DNA of 64,000 nucleotides, from the NCBI GenBank assembly GCA_963837155.1, contig CAWIMB010000002.1, forward strand, positions 3,658,001 to 3,722,000, read 5' to 3'. A program made the translations under genes and the position numbers. This document shows, piece by piece, positions 8,977-18,148 of this stretch; the first letter of the stretch is position 1, and every line of letters begins with the position of its first letter. The notes under the pieces were generated by a model. That model worked only from the letters and a program-made list of their open reading frames with translations. It ran no database searches and was not told where the DNA came from. Source of the stretch: DASQHW01 sp963837155 (GTDB lineage Bacteria; Actinomycetota; Acidimicrobiia; IMCC26256; PALSA-610).

Positions 8977-9979
8977 GCGCGCGGAAGACGAGCACGGCGG
9001 CGACGATCTGCGCGTCGAGACCGCTCGGCGCAGCGGCGACGAGGCCGCCGGTAAGTCCCAGCTCGACCACACCCAGGCCACCCGGCGTCAACGGAATCGC
9101 CGACAGCAGGCGGATGAACGAGAACGCGGCGAGCGCTTCCTCCCAGCTCACCTCCTCCTGGGACACGCCGACGTGCCGCAACGACACCAGCAGCACGAGG
9201 AACAGCGAGAGGTGGCTGACCAGCGTCCACACCGTGAGCGCCACCCAGCGGTGCTCGACGAGGTCGATCGTCTCGCGCCGGAACTTCACCAGCGTGTGGC
9301 CGAAGCCGGTGATCGGCTGCTTGCCGCGCTTCCGTCGTAGCCAGTTGACGCGGTCGGAGCCCCACTCGCCGATCGCGAACGCCGCCTTCTCGCTGCGCAG
9401 GATCGCGGTGAACAGCGTCAGGAAAACCGCCAAGGCGATCACACCGGTGACCGAGGCGATGACGACGCTGCTATTCGCACTCCCGCTGATGGCGACCAGT
9501 GCGAGCGCGACCACCGGCAGCATGAGCTTGGCGAAGTTGTTCCAGATCCCGGAGACCAGTATCGAGAGGGTGACGGGACGGCGCTTGAATCCCCACGACC
9601 GGTACATCGCCACGTTCATGCCGATGCCGAACGCGCCACCGGCCGGCACGGTGTTCGCGACGGCGGTCGAGGCTTGCGACGAGACCGTCGACTGCCAGAA
9701 CGTCAAGCCGGGCAGCGACGCGATCTGGGCTGGCTGGTAGCTCACGAGATTCCACAGCGCGACGCCCAGCAGCGTCACGATCTCGAGCGGCGTCATGTCC
9801 TTGATCGTGTCCCAGACGTCGCCGTAGCTCGCGACCTTGGGAAGGAAGAAGACGAAGACAGCAACGATGATCGCGAGCGAAAGCGCCATGCCCAACCACT
9901 TGCGCCACGCGGGAGGCCGTGGCTTGGTTGGCTCCGGTTCGACGTCTTCGATGGTTGTATCCCCGCTGTCGATGGTCAC
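8864..9979 (-). CDS. LPG-synthase transmembrane-type flippase (UPF0104)
   Basis: 371 residues from a GTG at 9979. About eight hydrophobic segments and the family motifs PAGGAFGIGMN and IPLTPGGLGVVE are clear. These identify the lysylphosphatidylglycerol synthase transmembrane region/UPF0104 family, which includes the flippase half of MprF and proposed glycolipid flippases. The aminoacyl-transfer domain of full MprF is absent. It converges with one PAP2 gene and diverges, by only 18 bases, from another, so it belongs functionally with the lipid block. The longer open frame upstream is antisense to the next PAP2 gene and was not used. Confidence 0.87.
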   Translation of the reverse strand: MTIDSGDTTIEDVEPEPTKPRPPAWRKWLGMALSLAIIVAVFVFFLPKVASYGDVWDTIKDMTPLEIVTLLGVALWNLVSYQPAQIASLPGLTFWQSTVSSQASTAVANTVPAGGAFGIGMNVAMYRSWGFKRRPVTLSILVSGIWNNFAKLMLPVVALALVAISGSANSSVVIASVTGVIALAVFLTLFTAILRSEKAAFAIGEWGSDRVNWLRRKRGKQPITGFGHTLVKFRRETIDLVEHRWVALTVWTLVSHLSLFLVLLVSLRHVGVSQEEVSWEEALAAFSFIRLLSAIPLTPGGLGVVELGLTGGLVAAAPSGLDAQIVAAVLVFRALTYLLPIPIGAVCYVIWRRQVARQSSAEMSTPVVAPT

Positions 9980-9997
9980 GACAGTAACGCGTGACGT

Positions 9998-10618
9998 ATG
10001 GTCCGCGCCGTGGCGAGCCCGCGACGCAAAATCGACTTGGTCGTCGCGGGAATCGGACTCGTCGTGCTCGTCTTGTGCGGCCTGGTCGCACGCAACGGGA
10101 AGGTGCCGTCGGCCGAAGCGGACGTCTTCCATTGGATCAACGACTTGCCGGAGTGGTTGTACCGGCCGGTATGGCCGTTCCAGCAGCTCGGCACGATCCT
10201 CGTCGGACCGATCGTCGCCATCGTCGCGTTCCTCTTGCACCGGCGCCGGCTCGCGATGGCGGCCATCGCCGCGACGGTCCTGAAACTGGTCGGCGAACGG
10301 GTCGTCAAGCTCCTCGTCGAGCGCCAACGACCGGGCACAACGATCGTCGATGTCGTCCTCAGGGGTGACGTCTCCAAAACGGGCGACAGCTTCGTGTCGG
10401 GACACGCCGTCATGGCGGTCGCGCTCGCGGCGATGATCAGCCCGTACCTCAATCGCTGGTGGAAGCTCGTCCCGTGGGTGCTCGCCGCGCTCAATGGGTT
10501 CGCGCGCATCTACGTCGGCGCGCACAACCCGCTCGACGTCGTCGGCGGCTCGGCCCTCGGCCTCGCGATCGGATCGACGCTCAAGTACGCGTTCGCCCTC
10601 GGCCCAACAGACCGCTGA
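9998..10618 (+). CDS. PAP2-family phosphatase
   Basis: 206 residues. K-x6-RP (KLLVERQRP), FVSGHA (the usual Pro of PSGH is Val) and ARIYVGAHNPLD are all present, so the enzyme is probably active. About five hydrophobic helices. Only 18 bases separate it from the divergent flippase start, so the promoters of the two genes must overlap or lie within coding sequence. A 22-bp perfect hairpin follows the stop. Confidence 0.88.
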   Translation: MVRAVASPRRKIDLVVAGIGLVVLVLCGLVARNGKVPSAEADVFHWINDLPEWLYRPVWPFQQLGTILVGPIVAIVAFLLHRRRLAMAAIAATVLKLVGERVVKLLVERQRPGTTIVDVVLRGDVSKTGDSFVSGHAVMAVALAAMISPYLNRWWKLVPWVLAALNGFARIYVGAHNPLDVVGGSALGLAIGSTLKYAFALGPTDR

Positions 10619-10635
10619 CCGGGTCGCCGGTTGCC

Positions 10636-10682
10636 CTGGGGCGTGTGTGAGGCTCGATTTTCGAGCCTCACACACGCCCCAG
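10636..10682. terminator. Perfect 22-bp hairpin between convergent genes
   Basis: The arms 10636-10657 and 10661-10682 are exact inverted repeats with a TTT loop. The palindrome lies between the PAP2 gene and the convergent methyltransferase gene and contains the methyltransferase stop codon. There is no run of T after the stem, so it is not a textbook intrinsic terminator, but placement favours bidirectional termination or 3'-end protection. Confidence 0.6.
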
Positions 10683-11318
10683 TACGCGGGCCCAGATGCC
10701 GAAGAGCGGATCGCCGCGATGTCCTTCGGGCGTGCAACGGCGCGCGACGGCCGGCTCGTACTGCCCGGCGCGCCGGAAGTACTCGGCGACGATCTGCTGG
10801 TGCGCGGCATCGTCCGACGCGAGCCAGCCCCGGACGGCCTTCGTCGGGAACAGCCGGTTGGAGAACGTGCACACGAAGAGACCTCCGGCGCGCACGACAC
10901 GCGCGACGTCGCGGAACACCTCGACCGGCCGGGTCAGGTAGTCGACCGAGACGCAGCAGGTCGCGTGATCGAACGCGTCGTCCGGGAACGGCAGCACGGG
11001 GACGTCGTTGAGATCGTGGACGACCCAGGCACGCGCCTGCGGATTGGCCGCCAGCTCGTCGGCATTCATGCCGAGCACGGTCAGCGCTTCCGGCGTCTCC
11101 GTGAAGTGCGACACCCACGAACTCATCACGTCGAGCACGGCGCCATCGATTCCCAGTTCCTGATACAGCGCGCCGACGGCCACGATCGCGCCGTCGTCGA
11201 TGTGCGTGACGTAACGCGGGAACGAATAGAAGGCCGCATCCCCCGCTTCGTCGCCGCGCGCAAAGAATCCCGGTGGAAAGGGCGTCTGGTCGTCGGTGTT
11301 CGGCATCGGCGTGAGCAC
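10668..11318 (-). CDS. Class I SAM-dependent methyltransferase
   Basis: 216 residues from GTG at 11318 (an internal ATG at 11306 is an alternative). The motif VLDVMSSWVSHF (near residue 61) replaces the usual glycine-rich SAM loop, a variant found in a known group of actinobacterial and cyanobacterial class I methyltransferases. It is followed by LGMNADEL (motif II acidic position) and the post-I segment ATCCVSVDYLTRP. The substrate is unknown. The stop codon lies inside the 10636-10682 hairpin. It is divergent from the HpnA-like gene. Confidence 0.82.
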   Translation of the reverse strand: MLTPMPNTDDQTPFPPGFFARGDEAGDAAFYSFPRYVTHIDDGAIVAVGALYQELGIDGAVLDVMSSWVSHFTETPEALTVLGMNADELAANPQARAWVVHDLNDVPVLPFPDDAFDHATCCVSVDYLTRPVEVFRDVARVVRAGGLFVCTFSNRLFPTKAVRGWLASDDAAHQQIVAEYFRRAGQYEPAVARRCTPEGHRGDPLFGIWARVLGRV

Positions 11319-11359
11319 CCTAGGTGGAGCGGGTGCGGGTACCGCGCGAGACTTGTCGT

Positions 11360-12427
11360 ATGACGGGTGGCCATATGGATGGGCAGGCAGTACTCGTCAC
11401 GGGCGCGACCGGGTTCATCGGTTCGGCGGTGGTCCGGGCGCTCCTCGACCAGGGCTACCGCGTCCGCGCGCTCGTCGAACCGGGCCGGAGCGACGACAAC
11501 CTCGCGGGCCTCGCCGTCGAACGCATCGCGGGCGACATCCGGCATCGCGGCGCACGCTCGACGAAGGCGTCGACGAGATCTCGACGGTGTTCCACCTCGC
11601 CGCCGTGTATCGCTTCTGGGCCGCAGACTCCGACCTCTTCTACGACGTCAACGTCGGCGGGCACGATGAACGTCATCCGCGCGGTGCGAGCGCGCCAAGT
11701 GCCGGCGCCTCGTCTACACGAGCACGGTCGGGACGATCGGCGTCGCCGACGACGGGCATCCGGCGTCCGAGGACTCGCTCGTTCACTTCGACCATCTCTT
11801 CGGCCATTACAAGCGCTCGAAGTATCTCGCCGAGCACGAAGTGCTGCGCGCGGGCGCGCGCGGCCTGCCCGCCGTGCTGGTGCACCCGACGTTCCCGGTC
11901 GGTGAGGGTGACTCGGCGCCGACGCCGACCGGCCGCACGATCGTCGAGTTCTTGAACGGGCGGATCCCGGCGTACGTCGACACCGCCCTGAATGTCGTGC
12001 ATGTCGACGACGTCGCGCGTGGCCACGTGCTCGCCGCCCAGCTCGGTGAGCTCGGCCGCAGCTATGTGCTCGGCGGCGAGAACATGTCGTTGCGCACGAT
12101 GCTTGCGACGCTCGCCGACATCTGCGGACTAAGGGCGCCGCGCGTGCGGCTGACGCCCGCGCTGGTGCTCCCGATCGTGCGCAGTGCGGAGTGGTTCGAG
12201 GCCAGTGTGCTGCGGCGCGAGCCGACGCTTCCGTCCGAGCCGGTGCGTATGGCGACCACCCGGATGGAGTACGACGACAGCCGGGCGCGCACCGAGCTGG
12301 GCTACTCGAGCACGCCCGCGCGCGCGAGGCGCTGGAGCGGGCGGTGCGCTGGTACGTCGAGCACGGATTCGTCGAAGCCGGCGGCGCGGTCGAGCGCATT
12401 CGGCGGGCCGGAAAGCTGGGGTTGTGA
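11360..12427 (+). CDS. hpnA: HpnA-like NAD-dependent sugar epimerase, several frameshifts
   Basis: The N-terminus has the extended-SDR nucleotide site VTGATGFIGSAVV. Later segments match the hopanoid-associated sugar epimerase HpnA closely: FHLAAVYRFWA, YKRSKYLAEHEVL (Y-x3-K catalytic pair), FLNGRIPAYVDTALN, VHVDDVARGHVLA, YVLGGENMSLR. They lie in different frames, and changes are needed near 11548, 11660, 11695 and 12317. All parts are present and in order, so sequence errors are more likely than decay. The stop overlaps the GTG of the aminotransferase gene, giving a coupled pair. HpnA's exact reaction is not established; it is found with hopanoid biosynthesis genes. Confidence 0.75.
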
Positions 12428-13822
12428 CCGATCCCCGACCCTTCGACGTGAAGGCGCTGCTCGCCGAGCGCGGGCACGAAGCCTTTGCGCTGCACGAGCG
12501 CTATCTGAACCCGCAGATGCCCCGCGTGCTGCGCACGATCGGCTTCGACCGCGACTACGTGCGCGCCGAAGGCGCGTACCTGTTCGACCGGGACGGCAAC
12601 CGTTACCTCGACTTCCTCGCGGGGTTCGGGGTGTTCGCGCTCGGCCGGTGCCATCCCGTGATCGAACAGGCGCTGCGGGATGCGATCGAATGCGCGCTGC
12701 CGAACCTCGTACAGATGGAGTGTCAACCGCTCTCGGGGCTCCTCGCCGAGGCACTCGTCGCCCGGATGCCGATCGATGCGTACCGATGCTTCTTCACGAA
12801 CAGCGGTGCCGAGGCGATCGAGACCGCCGTGAAGTTCGTGCGCTGCGCCACTGGCCGCTCGCGCATCCTGTTCGCCGACCATGCGTTCCACGGGCTGACG
12901 ACCGGCGCGCTGTCGTTGAACGGCGGCCGCGAGTTCCGCGAGCGCTTCGGCGCCTTGTTGCCGGGCTGCGAGAGCGTGCCGTTCGGTGACCTCGACGCGT
13001 TGGAGCGCGAGCTCGCGGCGGGCGACGTCGCCGCGTTCGTCGTCGAGCCGATCCAGGGCAAGGGCGTGTTCGTCGCACCTGAGGGATATCTCCCAGCGGC
13101 GGCCGAGCTGTGTCACCGAGCGCGGGGCGCTCCTCGCGATCGACGAGGTGCAGACCGGCCTCGGCCGCACCGGCTCGTTCTTCGCATTCCAGCAATGGAA
13201 CGTCGAACCCGATCTCGTCACGGTCGCCAAGGCGCTCTCCGGCGGCTACGTGCCGGTGGGCGCGGTCATCGCCAAGGCGCACGTCATCGAGAAGGTGTTC
13301 GACAAGATGGACCGTGCGGTCGTGCACAGCTCGACGTTCAGCCAGAACGTCCTCGCGATGACCGCAGGCCTGGCGACGCTGCACACGATCGACGCCGAAT
13401 CCATTGTCGACCACGCGGCCGCGACCGGCGGCACGCTGCTTGCCGGCCTGAAGGAGATCGCCGACCGGCACGAAGTCGTGCACGAGGTGCGGGGCCGGGG
13501 GTTGATGATCGGTATCGAGTTCCGCCGGCCCCAGTCGATGCGCCTGCGCGCACAGTGGTCGCTGCTGGAATCGATGCGTACCGGCCTGTTCACGCAGCTC
13601 GTCATCGTTCCGCTGTTCCGCGATCACCAAATCCTTTCGCAGGTCGCGGCCGACAACCAGAACGTCCTCAAGATCCTCCCGCCGCTCATCACGACCGACG
13701 AGCAGGCGAGCTCGTTCGTCGACGCGCTCGACGACGTGCTGGCAAACCTCGAACGCTCGCTCGGGCTCCTGTTCGGCGTCGGACGTTCGCTCGCGCTCCC
13801 GGCCCTTCGCGCCGGCCGCTGA
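12424..13822 (+). CDS. Class III aminotransferase (HpnO/ornithine aminotransferase-like), one frameshift
   Basis: The GTG at 12424 overlaps the epimerase stop. Fold-type I class III features are clear: YLFDRDGNRYLDFLAGFG, FFTNSGAEAIETAVK, FADHAFHGLTTGALS, DEVQTGLGRTG, and the PLP-lysine segment TVAKALSGGYVPVGA. The frame must change near 13112 (within a short C-rich stretch), after which the gene reads to 13822. PLP-dependent amino transfer is secure; the substrate is not. Pairing with HpnA suggests a hopanoid side-chain role analogous to HpnO (aminobacteriohopanetriol), which is inference. Ornithine or diamine transamination is an alternative. Confidence 0.82.
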
Positions 13823-13845
13823 AACCGCGCCAACCGGGGTAAGGC

Positions 13846-14459
13846 GTGCGCGTGAACGCGCTGATCTTGAACTGCACGCTCAAGCGGTCGCCGGACCGTT
13901 CGAATACTGCCGCGCTTGCCCACGTGCTGCTGTCGAGCTTTCGGTCGGCCGGCCTCGACGCCGAGATGGTGCGCGTCGTCGACTACGACGTCGCTCCGGG
14001 CGTAAGCAACGATGAGGGCTCGGGCGACGAATGGCCGGAACTCCTCACGAAGGTGCGGGCTGCGGAGATCCTCGTCATCGCAACACCGACGTGGCTCGGG
14101 CAACCATCAAGCATTGCGAAGCGCGTCCTCGAACGAATGGATGCCTTGATCTCCGAGACCGACGACGACGGCCAGCCGTTCGCCTACAACCGCGTGGCGG
14201 GGATCGTCGTCACTGGCAACGAGGACGGCGCCCATCACGTGATCGCCGAGGTCGCGCAGGGGCTGATCGACATTGGCTACACCGTTCCGGGACAGGCTTG
14301 GACGTACTGGAACATGGGTCCGGGCCCCGGTCCGTCGTATCTCGAGACCGATCACAAGCGGGACTGGTCCGAAAAGACCGGGCGCACCGCCGCGCACAAC
14401 TTGATGGCGGTCGCGCGCGCGCCCTCGATACCAGCCCGATCGCTCCGCCTCCGGAGTAG
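13846..14459 (+). CDS. NADPH-dependent FMN reductase/flavodoxin-like protein
   Basis: About 200 residues starting at GTG 13846 or 13852. It has the flavodoxin-like start ALILNCTLKRSPDRSNT, the flavin-loop segment ATPTWLGQPSSIAKRVLERMD, and GNEDGAHHV. The open frame reads to 14502 with an arginine- and serine-rich tail. A one-base change near 14420, in a GCGCGCGCG run, gives ARALDTSPIAPPPE and a stop at 14459. That looks like the natural family end, so a frameshift is probable. It likely reduces FMN or a quinone with NAD(P)H. Confidence 0.8.
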
Positions 14460-14479
14460 ATCGTCGACCCGGCCAGCCC

Positions 14480-14761
14480 TTAGCTTGCGACGAGGTCGCT
14501 GAACTCGGGGTGCTCGGCGATGAACTCGGCGACGTACCAGCAATGAGGGACCACTTTGCCGCCGGAACGACGGACGTCGTCGAGCGCGTAGCGAACGAGC
14601 TCGGCTCCGAGGCCTTGACCGCGCAGCGGCGGTTCGATCTCCGTATGAGGGAACACCACCGCGTCCAGAACAACGCGATAGTCGGCGATGCCGACGATCC
14701 GATCGTCGACGACGATCTCATAGCGGGCCCGATCCCGGTTGTGCTGCACGGTCGTGGTCAT
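14480..14761 (-). CDS. Small GNAT-like N-acetyltransferase (YjdJ type)
   Basis: 93 residues from ATG 14761 (ATG 14779 adds six residues). The acetyl-CoA loop PPLRGQGLGAELV and the following helix, then GGKVVPHCWYVAEFI, match the minimal single-domain GNAT family related to YidJ/YjdJ. The target is unknown. It converges with the FMN reductase gene and diverges from the small basic-protein gene. Confidence 0.8.
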   Translation of the reverse strand: MTTTVQHNRDRARYEIVVDDRIVGIADYRVVLDAVVFPHTEIEPPLRGQGLGAELVRYALDDVRRSGGKVVPHCWYVAEFIAEHPEFSDLVAS

Positions 14762-14815
14762 AACCGCTTTCTTACCCATGTATTGCTCACGTCGGTCCGG
14801 GGAATGGAATCTCGC

Positions 14816-15043
14816 ATGCCGTCGAAACGAGCGAACGTCAAGAACGAGAAGCAGTACGAGGCCCTGAAAGACAAGGGGATGTCGAAGGAACGCGCCGCCA
14901 AGATCGCGAACTCGCCCGGGGCGTCGAAGCGGGGCGGCAAGAAATCCGGCTCGGGCGGCAATCCCAAGCAGGGTGGCACGACCGCGCAGCACAAGGCCGC
15001 GGGCCGCAAGGGCGGGAAGGCAGCTGCACGCAAGCGTTCGTAA
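14816..15043 (+). CDS. Small basic protein, DUF7218-like
   Basis: 75 residues, very rich in Lys, Arg, Gly and Ala. The N-terminal half, EKQYEALKDKGMSKERAAKIAN, is a short helix pair seen in small actinobacterial proteins related to plasmid-stabilisation or Rho-termination-factor-like families. The second half is a disordered GGKKSG and HKAAGRKGGKAA tail. Nucleic-acid binding is plausible from charge. The start at ATG 14816 is a choice; an upstream ATG would add three residues. Confidence 0.7.
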   Translation: MPSKRANVKNEKQYEALKDKGMSKERAAKIANSPGASKRGGKKSGSGGNPKQGGTTAQHKAAGRKGGKAAARKRS

Positions 15044-15052
15044 GCTGCGAGC

Positions 15053-15970
15053 GTGACCCCGGCGCTGTTGACCTTCACTGATAGCGACGGCGTCGAGATC
15101 AGCTACCGGAAATGGCTGCCCGACGGCCGCCCTCGAGTGATCGTGCAGATCGCGCACGGCGCGTCCGAGCATTCCGGCCGCTACGCGCGCTTCGCCAAGT
15201 TCCTCGTGCAACACGGTGACGCGGTCTACGCCAACGATCACCGCGGACACGGCGCCACCGCGACTGCGACCGGTGTCGGACGCGGTGGACCGCGCGGCTG
15301 GGACGGCATGGTGGATGACCTGCGCGACCTGAACGCGATCGCCCGCGCCGAGTTCGCCGGCATTCCGCTCGTGCTGTTCGGACACTCGATGGGATCGTTC
15401 CTCGCCCAGCTGTTCGCGCAGCGTTACGGGTCGGAGATCGACGGCCTCGTGCTGTCGGGATCGGCGGGCGGTATGCCGGGCATCACCGAAGCACTCGCAA
15501 CGCTTGACCGGGCGGTTGCCGCCGGGGCAACCGACGAGCCCGGAGGCGCATTGGCCGGCTTCAACGCCGCGTTCGAACCCGCCCGCACACCGTTCGACTG
15601 GCTGAGCCGCGACCCGCACGAAGTCGACAAGTACATCGCCGATCCGATGTGCGGTGACGATGCCCCGCTGACGGTCGGGCTCGTGCACGACATGATGCGG
15701 CATGCGCTCGAGACGTTCGACCCGGAGAACGAGCGGCGCATCCCGAAGGATCTCCCCGTGCTGCTGATCACCGGAGAGGCCGACCCTGTGTCGCGCGGGG
15801 CGACAACCGTACGCGAGCTCGAGGCGCGCTACCGCGCCAACGGGATGACGAACGTTACGGCCCACTACTACACGGACGCGCGACACGAGCTGTTGAACGA
15901 GACCAACCGCGACGACGTGCATGACGACGCCGCGGCGTGGCTCGCTGCAATCGCCGCGCCCGTGCGCTAA
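15053..15970 (+). CDS. Alpha/beta hydrolase, lysophospholipase/monoacylglycerol lipase type
   Basis: 305 residues from GTG. It follows the Hydrolase_4 pattern: AHGASEHSGRYARFAKFL, the HG-D cluster YANDHRGHGAT, nucleophile GHSMGS near residue 113, the acid in ITGEADPVS, and the catalytic His in YTDARHELLNE. No signal peptide, so cytoplasmic. It probably hydrolyses monoacylglycerols or lysophospholipids. It converges with the helicase gene (6 bases between stops). Confidence 0.9.
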   Translation: MTPALLTFTDSDGVEISYRKWLPDGRPRVIVQIAHGASEHSGRYARFAKFLVQHGDAVYANDHRGHGATATATGVGRGGPRGWDGMVDDLRDLNAIARAEFAGIPLVLFGHSMGSFLAQLFAQRYGSEIDGLVLSGSAGGMPGITEALATLDRAVAAGATDEPGGALAGFNAAFEPARTPFDWLSRDPHEVDKYIADPMCGDDAPLTVGLVHDMMRHALETFDPENERRIPKDLPVLLITGEADPVSRGATTVRELEARYRANGMTNVTAHYYTDARHELLNETNRDDVHDDAAAWLAAIAAPVR

Positions 15971-15976
15971 CGCCGA

Positions 15977-17113
15977 TCAGGCGATCAGCTCGGCGAGCCC
16001 GTCGAGGTCGGGCTGCGTCAACTTCCCGGGAATGTCGAGCACTCGCTGCATGCGCGCCACCGACCGGCGGCCGGCGTGCGGAACGAACGACACCACGACG
16101 CCCGAGGCGCCGGCACGAGCCGTCCGACCCGAGCGATGCAGGTACGCCTTTTCATCCTCGGGCGCATCGAAGTGCACGACGCACGCGACGTCGTCGACGT
16201 GGATTCCGCGCGCGGCGACGTCGGTCGCCACCAGCGCGTCGACCTTTCCCGCCTTGAAGTTGGCGAGCGCACGGTCGCGCTGATTCTGTGAGCGGCCACC
16301 GTGGATGGCTTCGGTCCGCACGCCGTTGCGCTGGAGCTGGGCGGCAAGACGATCGGCGCCGCGACGAGTGCGACAGAACATGATCGTCGGCCCCGCGACC
16401 GGCACCAGGCCGGCGGCGACGCCGGGACGGTTCGGGCCTTCGACCCGCCAGAACACATGGCGGGCGCTCCGCACGTCGGGTTCGTCTTCACCGATCTCGT
16501 GGCGCACCGCGTTGTGCTGGTAGTCGCGCGTCAGCACCGCGACCGCGCCGTCGAGCGTCGCCGAGAACAGCAGCGTCTGGCGCTTGCGAGGAGTCTGGTC
16601 GAGCAGCCGGCGTACCTCGGGAAGGAAGCCCATGTCGGCCATGCGGTCGGCTTCGTCCACGACAACCACCTCGACCGCGTCGAGACTGAGCGCGTTTTGC
16701 CGCACAAGGTCGGCCAGGCGGCCGGGGCAGGCAACGAGTACGTCGACCCCACGGTTGAGCCGGCGCCGCTGGGGCTCGTAGCCCACGCCGCCGTACACCG
16801 CGAAGACGCGCCGCGCCCGCGAGCCGGCAAGCGGTTCGAGCGCGCGGCAGATCTGCGCTGCGAGCTCGCGCGTGGGCGCCAGGATCAATGCAGTCGGCCG
16901 CCGCTTGTTGGCGCGCGTGATGCGCGTCAGGAGCGGCACGCCGAACGCGATCGTCTTGCCGGAGCCGGTCGGCGCGCGACCGCAGACGTCTCGGCCTGCG
17001 ATCGCGTCAGGGATGGTGGCGGTCTGGATGTCGAAGGGTTGGTGGATGCCGCTCGATGCGAGCGCGGCGACGAGATCGTCGGGCACGCCGAGATCGGCGA
17101 AAGTCTGAGACAC
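15977..17113 (-). CDS. DEAD-box RNA helicase
   Basis: 378 residues from a GTG at 17113 with a GGGAGAGG ribosome-binding site about 8 bases upstream. Motifs in order: Q-motif region (FDIQTATIPDAI), I APTGSGKT, Ia PTRELAAQ, Ib ACPGRLADL, II VVDEADRM, III FSATL, V DVAARGIHVDDV and VI HRSGRTARAG. It is short, with little C-terminal extension, comparable to the RhlE core. The role is RNA unwinding in ribosome assembly or mRNA decay. Confidence 0.93.
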   Translation of the reverse strand: MSQTFADLGVPDDLVAALASSGIHQPFDIQTATIPDAIAGRDVCGRAPTGSGKTIAFGVPLLTRITRANKRRPTALILAPTRELAAQICRALEPLAGSRARRVFAVYGGVGYEPQRRRLNRGVDVLVACPGRLADLVRQNALSLDAVEVVVVDEADRMADMGFLPEVRRLLDQTPRKRQTLLFSATLDGAVAVLTRDYQHNAVRHEIGEDEPDVRSARHVFWRVEGPNRPGVAAGLVPVAGPTIMFCRTRRGADRLAAQLQRNGVRTEAIHGGRSQNQRDRALANFKAGKVDALVATDVAARGIHVDDVACVVHFDAPEDEKAYLHRSGRTARAGASGVVVSFVPHAGRRSVARMQRVLDIPGKLTQPDLDGLAELIA

Positions 17114-17308
17114 GAAAGATCCTCTCCCGCTCTGCGGGGTCGTTGTAACTGGGGCTGCGCACTCACTCGAGCGGGCCCACAGGCAACGAATCGAGAGGCG
17201 GCCGAGCTCTGTGAAATACACGAGACTCGATCGCACGAGGCGAATGCACCGCGAAGCGGTACGTGAAGAGCGTAGCACGGTGCGAGGACGTCTCTATGCT
17301 TCGCCGCC

Positions 17309-18148
17309 GTGGCGGTGCTGCTCGGCTTCTTCGTCGCGATGGCGTATGGCTCCGGAGACTTCGTCGGCGGGCGCGCGTCGATGCAAGCGTCGACGTCCGC
17401 GGTGCTCGTCGTCTCGCAGTCGATCGGCGTCGTCGGTTCCGTTGTGGTTGCCCTTCTCGTCGGCGCGCGCGTCGCGCCGCACGACATCGTGCTCGGCGCA
17501 TGCGCAGGGGCCGCGACCGTCGTTGGTCTCGGGCTGCTTTACCGCGGCCTCGCGACCGCAGCAATGGGCGTCGTCGCGCCGGTGACCGCGGTCGTCGGCG
17601 CCGCGGTGCCGGTCGGATGGGGGCTGGCACGCGGTGAGCGCCCATCGGCGGTGGTGCTCGCCGGGATCATCATCGCCGTCGGCGCCGGCGCGTTGATCGC
17701 TCGCGAACCCGCCGCCCCCACCGAGCGGCTGGCGCCGGGCGTCCTCGCGGCCGCGGCCGCCGGCGTCGCGCTCGGCAGCTCACTCGTGCTCTTCTCGGAG
17801 ACGTCGTCGGCGTCGGGCATGTGGCCGCTGTTCGCGGCTCGCGCGGCAGGGTTCGCAGTCGCGGTCGCCGGCGTCGCCTTCTTCCGTACGCGCCACGCCA
17901 TCCGTTTCCCACGGGGCGAGGCGTTCATGTATGCCCTCACCGCCGGCGTGCTCGACGTCACCGCGACGTCACTGCTGCTGCTCGCGGTGCGGCGGGGCTT
18001 GATCTCGGTCGTCGCCGGTGTCGCGGCGCTCGCGCCCGGCTTCACCGTGCTGCTCGCGTGGGTGGTATTGCGCGAGCACCTGCGGATCGAACAGCGCATC
18101 GGCATCGTCGCCGCGCTCGTCGGGCTCGTGCTCGTGGCAGCTGGCTGA
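17309..18148 (+). CDS. EamA/DMT superfamily transporter
   Basis: 279 residues from GTG 17309, with about ten hydrophobic helices arranged as two EamA repeats: the first helix AVLLGFFVAMAYGSGDF, the second repeat opening near GVLAAAAAGVALGSS, and the typical last-helix pattern VLREHLRIEQRIGIVAALVGLVLVAAG. A drug/metabolite-type permease of unknown substrate. It diverges from the DEAD-box gene. Confidence 0.88.
   Translation: MAVLLGFFVAMAYGSGDFVGGRASMQASTSAVLVVSQSIGVVGSVVVALLVGARVAPHDIVLGACAGAATVVGLGLLYRGLATAAMGVVAPVTAVVGAAVPVGWGLARGERPSAVVLAGIIIAVGAGALIAREPAAPTERLAPGVLAAAAAGVALGSSLVLFSETSSASGMWPLFAARAAGFAVAVAGVAFFRTRHAIRFPRGEAFMYALTAGVLDVTATSLLLLAVRRGLISVVAGVAALAPGFTVLLAWVVLREHLRIEQRIGIVAALVGLVLVAAG

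Noticed and set aside
9980..10900. Upstream extension of the flippase open frame
   Set aside because: Antisense to the PAP2 gene, composition typical of shadow frames; similarity begins just after GTG 9979.
11360..13122. Programmed frameshifting in the HpnA and aminotransferase genes
   Set aside because: Several shifts in both directions without slippery sites; sequence error is simpler.
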